Below are positions 59,949 to 64,000 of a DNA stretch of 64,000 nucleotides, piece by piece. The stretch spans positions 62,001 through 126,000 of the forward strand of contig DATLSM010000014.1 of NCBI GenBank assembly GCA_035534175.1. Direction: 5' to 3'. Made by a program: the position numbers and the translations under genes. How positions within the stretch are numbered: position 1 is the first letter of the stretch; each line of letters opens with the position of its first letter. Source of the DNA: DATLSM01 sp035534175. Its GTDB lineage: Bacteria; Actinomycetota; Thermoleophilia; Solirubrobacterales; 70-9. The notes beneath the pieces are model-generated. The model made no database searches. It worked only from the letters and a program-made list of their open reading frames with translations, and had not been told where the DNA came from.

Positions 59949-60581
59949 TCACCTCGCGCCGAGGTGCAGCACCTGATCTGCCTCTGGCAGGTAGCGCTCC
60001 GGGTCGTGGGTGACGAGGACCCGGGTCCGCCCGCTGCCGGGGCCGATCAGGGCCCGGACGGAGAGGCGACCCTCGGCGTCGAGGTTGGAATCAGGCTCGT
60101 CGAGCAGCAGCAGCTCGGGCTCGTGCAGCACGCAGCGGCAGATCGCCAGCCGCTGGCGCATCCCGGCGGAGAGCGTCGCGACACGCTCATCGGCGCGACG
60201 CTCCACGCCGGCGACCTCCAGCAGCTCGTCGATCCGCGCCTCGGCCCCACGGCGCTCGATCCGGTGCAGCCTGGCGTGGAAGCGCAGGTTCTCGCGTCCG
60301 CTCAGGTCGCGGTAGAGCAGCGGCTCGTGTCCGAGGAAGCCGACCTTTCCCCGCAGCTTCCAGGATTCCCCGGGCAGCGAGCAGCCCAGCACGCTGGCCT
60401 CACCTGAGGTTGGGCGCAGCAGGGTGGCAAGGATGCGAAGCAGCGTCGTCTTCCCCGCGCCGTTGGGCCCGAGTACGGCCAGAGACTCGGCCTTTCCCAA
60501 CTCGAACTCGACTCCGGCCAGCGCGGTGCTCTCGCCGTAGTCCCTCCGCAGCGCCGCTACCGCTACGGCCGGTTCGCTCAA
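59949..60581 (-). CDS. ccmA: CcmA ABC-transporter ATPase
   Basis: 210-residue ABC ATPase. Walker A GPNGAGKTT, signature LSAGMRQRLAICR, Walker B LLLLDEPDSNLD, switch His in VLVTHDP. The gene order ccmA-ccmB-ccmC identifies it as the heme-export-related ATPase. It uses a TTG start that overlaps the aldehyde dehydrogenase stop (TTGA). Confidence 0.9.
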   Translation of the reverse strand: MSEPAVAVAALRRDYGESTALAGVEFELGKAESLAVLGPNGAGKTTLLRILATLLRPTSGEASVLGCSLPGESWKLRGKVGFLGHEPLLYRDLSGRENLRFHARLHRIERRGAEARIDELLEVAGVERRADERVATLSAGMRQRLAICRCVLHEPELLLLDEPDSNLDAEGRLSVRALIGPGSGRTRVLVTHDPERYLPEADQVLHLGAR

Positions 60582-62173
60582 CGTCGCTTGCGCAGGGTGC
60601 GGGCGCCCACCTCGAGCAGCGGCCTGGCGCCCTCGCGCAGCGCCTGGGTGCGGGTCGCTCCCCTGCCGTAGAGCAGCCTCGCCGAGGCGCGCACCGCTTC
60701 GCCCAGGGTGCGGTCATAGGGGTGCCACCAAAAGTCGCGGGTGAGGCCCGGCTCCCAGGCGTTCATCTTGATGTTGACGCATTCATAGAAGCCGAATTTG
60801 GAGTGCGAGCGGCCAACGCCGGAGTCCTTGACCCCGCCCCAGGAGCACTGGCAGGCGCCGTGACTGAAGGAGTGGTCGTTGACCCAGACCATGCCCGACT
60901 GGATGCGGCGGGCGATGCGCTCGCCCTTCTGGCGGTCCTTGGTCCAGACCGAGGCGCCGAGGCCGAACTGGGAGTCGTTGGCCAGGTCGATCGCCTCCTG
61001 CTCGCCATCGACGATGACGATCGGCAGCACGGGACCGAAGATCTCCTCGCGCATGATCCGCATCTGGTGGGTGACGCCGACGAGAACCGTGGGGGCGATG
61101 AACCTTCCGCTCAGGCCCTCGACCTCGGTGGGCCCGCCGCAGAGCTTGGTGGCGCCGGAGGCCACGGCGTCTTCGATCAACTCGACGACGACCGCGTACT
61201 GGGAGTCGGCCGTCATCGGGCCGATCTCCGTCTCCCACTCGGCGGGGTTGCCGAGGCGCAGCCTCTGCGCATCGCGGGTCACGCCCTCGACGAAGCGCTC
61301 GGCTACCTCGCGCAGCACATAGACGCGCTCGATGCCCGAGCAGGTCTGGCCGGCGTTGGCGAAGCCGCCCCAAACGGCGCCCGCGATCGCGTTGTCGAGA
61401 TCGGCGTCGGCGCAGACGATCATCGGGTCCTTGCCCCCCAACTCGAGCACCGAACCCTTGAGTCGCTGCGCGCAAACCTCGCCGACCTTGCGCCCGACCT
61501 CGACCGAACCGGTGAAGAAGACCTTGCCGACGCTGGACTTTGCCAGCGCATCGCCGACCGCACCGCCGCCATGGATCACCCGGACCAGGCCCTCGGGCAC
61601 CCCACCCTTCTCAAAGACGCGGCGGATCGCCTCTCCCAGCAGCGGGGTGAGGCTGGCGGGCTTGAGGACGACGCCGTTGCCCGCCATCAGCGCGATCGCG
61701 ACCTCTCCGAAGGGGATTGACCAGGGGTAGTTCCAGGGAGCGATCACGCCGACCACCCCGATCGGCTCGTAGCTGAAGTGGCCTTTCTTGCTCAGGGTGA
61801 AGGCCTGGGTCATCCGCACCTTCTCCTCGCCGAGGATCTTCGGGCCGGCCTTCGCGCACCAGTGCAGGGCATCGACGGTCGGCAGCAGCTCCATCGTGTA
61901 GGCCTCGGTGCGCGGCTTACCCTGCTCGGCGACCAGCAGGTCGGCGATCTCGTCGATCTCGTCGAGCAGGGCGTCGGCGCTGCGGCGCATGTAGCGGCCG
62001 CGGCCGGCCAAGCCCAGCTCGGCCCAGACGGGCTGGATGCGGGCGACGTCGTCGACCACCGCCTGGACCTGATCGGGGGTGATCGTGGCCACCGAGCCGA
62101 CGAGCTCCCCCGTCGCAGGGTTAAACGACTCGAGGGTGGACTGGGCGGGGGGGCTCTGCGTTGCGCTCTCCAT
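60578..62173 (-). CDS. NAD(P)-dependent aldehyde dehydrogenase
   Basis: 531 residues. ALDH superfamily: cofactor site VIAPWNYPWSIPF, FFTGSVEVGRKV, catalytic E244 (LELGGKD) and C278 (NAGQTCSG), EEIFGPVLPI near the end of the catalytic domain. The C-terminal 70 residues (YECVNIKMNAWEPG..., then basic) are longer than in many members. The substrate cannot be told; fatty or succinate-type aldehydes are options. It overlaps ccmA by 4 nt and so heads the ccm/hem cluster, though a functional link is not obvious. Confidence 0.9.
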   Translation of the reverse strand: MESATQSPPAQSTLESFNPATGELVGSVATITPDQVQAVVDDVARIQPVWAELGLAGRGRYMRRSADALLDEIDEIADLLVAEQGKPRTEAYTMELLPTVDALHWCAKAGPKILGEEKVRMTQAFTLSKKGHFSYEPIGVVGVIAPWNYPWSIPFGEVAIALMAGNGVVLKPASLTPLLGEAIRRVFEKGGVPEGLVRVIHGGGAVGDALAKSSVGKVFFTGSVEVGRKVGEVCAQRLKGSVLELGGKDPMIVCADADLDNAIAGAVWGGFANAGQTCSGIERVYVLREVAERFVEGVTRDAQRLRLGNPAEWETEIGPMTADSQYAVVVELIEDAVASGATKLCGGPTEVEGLSGRFIAPTVLVGVTHQMRIMREEIFGPVLPIVIVDGEQEAIDLANDSQFGLGASVWTKDRQKGERIARRIQSGMVWVNDHSFSHGACQCSWGGVKDSGVGRSHSKFGFYECVNIKMNAWEPGLTRDFWWHPYDRTLGEAVRASARLLYGRGATRTQALREGARPLLEVGARTLRKRR

Positions 62174-62297
62174 GGCGCGATTCTACGCTCACGCTCGCTT
62201 TTCGCACTCGATAGGCAGCCCGCCCACCCGTAACGTGTTGTCTGAGGCCCACGGTGTTTGAGGGGGTGGAGGGGAAATCCGCGAAGCGCGGATCAGG

Positions 62298-63656
62298 ATG
62301 CCCGGCCGCGCCGGCGTCCATACTCAGGACGTGGACCGGCTCTTTGACGCCGAGACGGCTCGGCCGGCGCGGGAATCCGTCGCCCAGGCTCCGCTGGCGG
62401 TGCGCATGAGGCCGCGTGGCCTCGATCAGCTGGTCGGGCAGGAGCATGTGCTTGGGCCCGGTTCGGCGCTGCGGACCGCGATCGAGAGCGGCCATCCGCA
62501 CAGCGCGATCCTGCACGGGCCGCCGGGGTCGGGGAAGACGACGCTGGCGCGGATCGCCGCGGCGGGCGCGGAGGGGGCCTTCGAGGAGGAGTCGGCGGTC
62601 AACGCCGGTCGGGCCGAGATCCGGGCCGCGATCGATCGGGCCCGCGAGCGGCGGCAGGCCACCGGGCGACCGACCGTGCTCTTCCTCGACGAGATCCACC
62701 GCTTCAACAAGGCCCAGCAGGACGCCCTGCTGCCGGCGGTGGAGGAGGGGCTGCTGACGCTGATCGGAGCGACGACCGAGAACCCCTACTTCGAGGTCAA
62801 CTCGGCGCTGCTCTCCCGCTGCCAGGTGTATGAGCTGCGCCCCCTGGAGCCCGAGCGGGTGGAAGCGCTTCTGCGGCGGGCCCTGGAGGATCCGGAGCGG
62901 GGCATCGCGGATCCGCCGCCGGTGGAGGCCTCGGCGCTGGAGATGCTCGCGCGCCGCTCGGCAGGGGACGCGCGGGTCGCGCTCTCCGCCCTGGAGCGGG
63001 CGGTGGGGAGGTCCGGTGGCGCCCCGATCGATGTGGCTGCGATCGAGGACGCGATTCAGCGCAAGGCACTTGATTATGACCGCGAGGGGGACCGCCACTA
63101 CGACTGCATCTCGGCCTGGATCAAGGCCACCCGGGGCTCCGACGTCGACGCCTCCCTCTACTACCTGGCGGTGATGTTGGAGGGCGGTGAGGACCCGCGC
63201 TTTATCGCCCGCCGGATGGTCATCCTCGCCTCCGAGGACGTCGGCAACGCCGATCCTCAGGCCTTGCTGATCGCGGATGCGGCGGCGCGGGCGGTCGACC
63301 GGGTGGGGCTGCCGGAGTGCTCGCTGAACCTGGCCCAGGCCGCCGTCTACCTGGCGCTGGCGCCGAAGTCAAACGCCTCCTACAAGGGCCTCTCCGCCGC
63401 GCGGGCCGAGGTGCGCGAGAACGGGGCGAGGACGCCGCCCGATTACCTTCGCGACGCTCACTACCCCGGCGCCCAGAAGCTCGGCCGCGGCGGCGGCTAC
63501 CGCTACTCCCACGACGAACCCGACGGCGTGGGCGATCAGCAGCTGCTACCGCCGGGGCTGGCGGAGCGCTCTTTCTATGCCCCCACCGACCGCGGATTCG
63601 AGCTCGAGCTGGGTCGCCGGCTCGAGCGCCTGCGGGAGAGATTTCGCCGGCCATAA
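62298..63656 (+). CDS. rarA: Replication-associated recombination protein RarA (MgsA)
   Basis: 452-residue AAA+ ATPase acting at stalled replication forks. After PLAVRMRPRGLDQLVGQEHVLG come Walker A GPPGSGKTT (74-82), Walker B VLFLDEIHRF, sensor GATTENPYFEVNSALLSRC, then the MgsA C-terminal domain with DYDREGDRHYDCISAWIKATRGSDVDASLYYLAVMLEGGEDPRFIARRM. ATG 62298 or GTG 62331 (VDRLFDAETAR) may be the start; the latter fits the family N-terminus better. Confidence 0.93.
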   Translation: MPGRAGVHTQDVDRLFDAETARPARESVAQAPLAVRMRPRGLDQLVGQEHVLGPGSALRTAIESGHPHSAILHGPPGSGKTTLARIAAAGAEGAFEEESAVNAGRAEIRAAIDRARERRQATGRPTVLFLDEIHRFNKAQQDALLPAVEEGLLTLIGATTENPYFEVNSALLSRCQVYELRPLEPERVEALLRRALEDPERGIADPPPVEASALEMLARRSAGDARVALSALERAVGRSGGAPIDVAAIEDAIQRKALDYDREGDRHYDCISAWIKATRGSDVDASLYYLAVMLEGGEDPRFIARRMVILASEDVGNADPQALLIADAAARAVDRVGLPECSLNLAQAAVYLALAPKSNASYKGLSAARAEVRENGARTPPDYLRDAHYPGAQKLGRGGGYRYSHDEPDGVGDQQLLPPGLAERSFYAPTDRGFELELGRRLERLRERFRRP

Positions 63657-63730
63657 TTACGGCGCAACTTCCCCCAGGCGTCGGTGTTTCAAAGGCGGCT
63701 TTCCAAGCTAAGCCAGGGAGAGCCGACACA

Positions 63731-63765
63731 CCGGCCGGGGGCCTGGACTGGGGGCCTCCGGCCGG
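63731..63765 (+). terminator. Hairpin between rarA and the DUF1385 gene
   Basis: 13-bp stem with one G-U pair (63731-63743 with 63753-63765) and a 9-nt loop. It is very stable but lacks a U-tract. It may end the rarA transcript. Confidence 0.45.
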
Positions 63766-63853
63766 ACACTTCACAGGGAGGGGTGTCAGCGGCCGCGCCG
63801 GGAAGGGTGCGGCCGCCAAGTCTTCCCCCCCCGCCGGGGTCTAGGGTGGGGCG

Positions 63854-64000
63854 GTGAGCTCCGCACAACCCCTCCGGCTCGGCGGGATGGCCCTGCGCAA
63901 CGGCCTGCTGATCCATGGGCCGACCCATTGGGCGGCCGCCGTGCGCGATCGCGAGGGGAAGGTCCAGGTCGCCTCGGCGCCGAAGCCGAAGCTGGCACCG
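63854..64000 (+). CDS. DUF1385-type protein, N-terminal fragment (cut by window end)
   Basis: 49 codons from GTG 63854 to the right edge: MSSAQPLRLGGMALRNGLL, then HGPTHWAAAVRDREGKVQ. The opening GG-x-A-x-x-N-G-x-x-x-x-GP resembles the start of DUF1385 membrane proteins (usually GGQAVIEGVMMRGP). The family consists of metal-dependent-looking membrane proteins without a firm function. The gene continues outside the window. Confidence 0.65.
   Translation, partial: MSSAQPLRLGGMALRNGLLIHGPTHWAAAVRDREGKVQVASAPKPKLAP

Overview
The window looks like a chromosomal segment of a GC-rich, Gram-positive-type bacterium, most likely an actinobacterium of the Thermoleophilia (Solirubrobacterales) kind. This is an inference from gene content: six tandem Mce proteins behind an MMPL transporter, a SigB/SigF-type stress sigma factor with its partner-switch regulators, a polyprenol-phosphomannose-type mannosyltransferase, a class A PBP, and no outer-membrane genes. 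No rRNA, CRISPR array, insertion sequence or phage module was seen. Two tRNA genes, Lys(CTT) and Arg(CCT), are present.

Layout. 1-4.0 kb: respiratory operon qcrA-qcrB-qcrC (Rieske, b6-type split cytochrome b, subunit IV fused to cytochrome c), followed by menaquinone genes ubiE/menG and a polyprenyl diphosphate synthase. 4.0-6.3 kb: a zinc-ribbon protein, tatA, tatC and a membrane-anchored protein. 6.6-11.3 kb: a general-stress module with STAS antagonist, RsbW-like kinase, sigma factor and PAS-GAF-PP2C phosphatase. Three close matches to SigB/SigF promoters (GTTT, 15-16 nt spacer, GGGTA) lie in front of a 49-residue membrane protein, the kinase and the sigma gene. 11.3-12.6 kb: a decayed reading frame, tRNA-Lys with terminator, and a secreted four-cysteine protein. 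12.9-25.1 kb: an MMPL/RND transporter and six translationally coupled mce genes, with no YrbE/MlaE permease or ATPase. 25.6-26.4 kb: a second four-cysteine protein, so paralogues bracket the lipid-transport locus.

26.8-32.3 kb (minus strand): rpsF-ssb-rpsR-rplI-dnaB-dnaC-like-purA, where a DnaC/DnaI-type ATPase is coupled to dnaB. 32.5-35.3 kb: OtsA and TreT for trehalose. 35.4-38.3 kb: response regulator, histidine kinase and an HtrA lipoprotein protease. 38.5-46.8 kb: a FlgM-like small ORF, thiL, a flippase-like protein, an MptB-like mannosyltransferase, a class A PBP, MscS, a CPBP protease, an L,D-transpeptidase and pyrE. 47-50.9 kb: tRNA-Arg, a hypothetical protein, NfeD-slipin-GalT, and a TlpA-like lipoprotein. 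51-54 kb: a superfamily 2 helicase with an acidic insertion, overlapping birA tail to tail. 54.3-62.2 kb (minus strand): aldehyde dehydrogenase, ccmABCD, hemA, hemC and a cobA-hemD fusion, a combined heme synthesis and cytochrome c maturation cluster. 62.3-64 kb: rarA and the start of a DUF1385 gene.

The parts fit an aerobic, menaquinone-based bacterium. The Tat genes could export the Rieske protein, and the ccm/hem genes could supply heme to the bc complex. The least ordinary items are the MMPL-Mce locus with its flanking four-cysteine proteins, the stress-sigma module with a duplicated, degenerate kinase domain and promoter set, the dnaB-linked loader, and several genes whose conserved N-termini lie upstream of any ATG, GTG or TTG.
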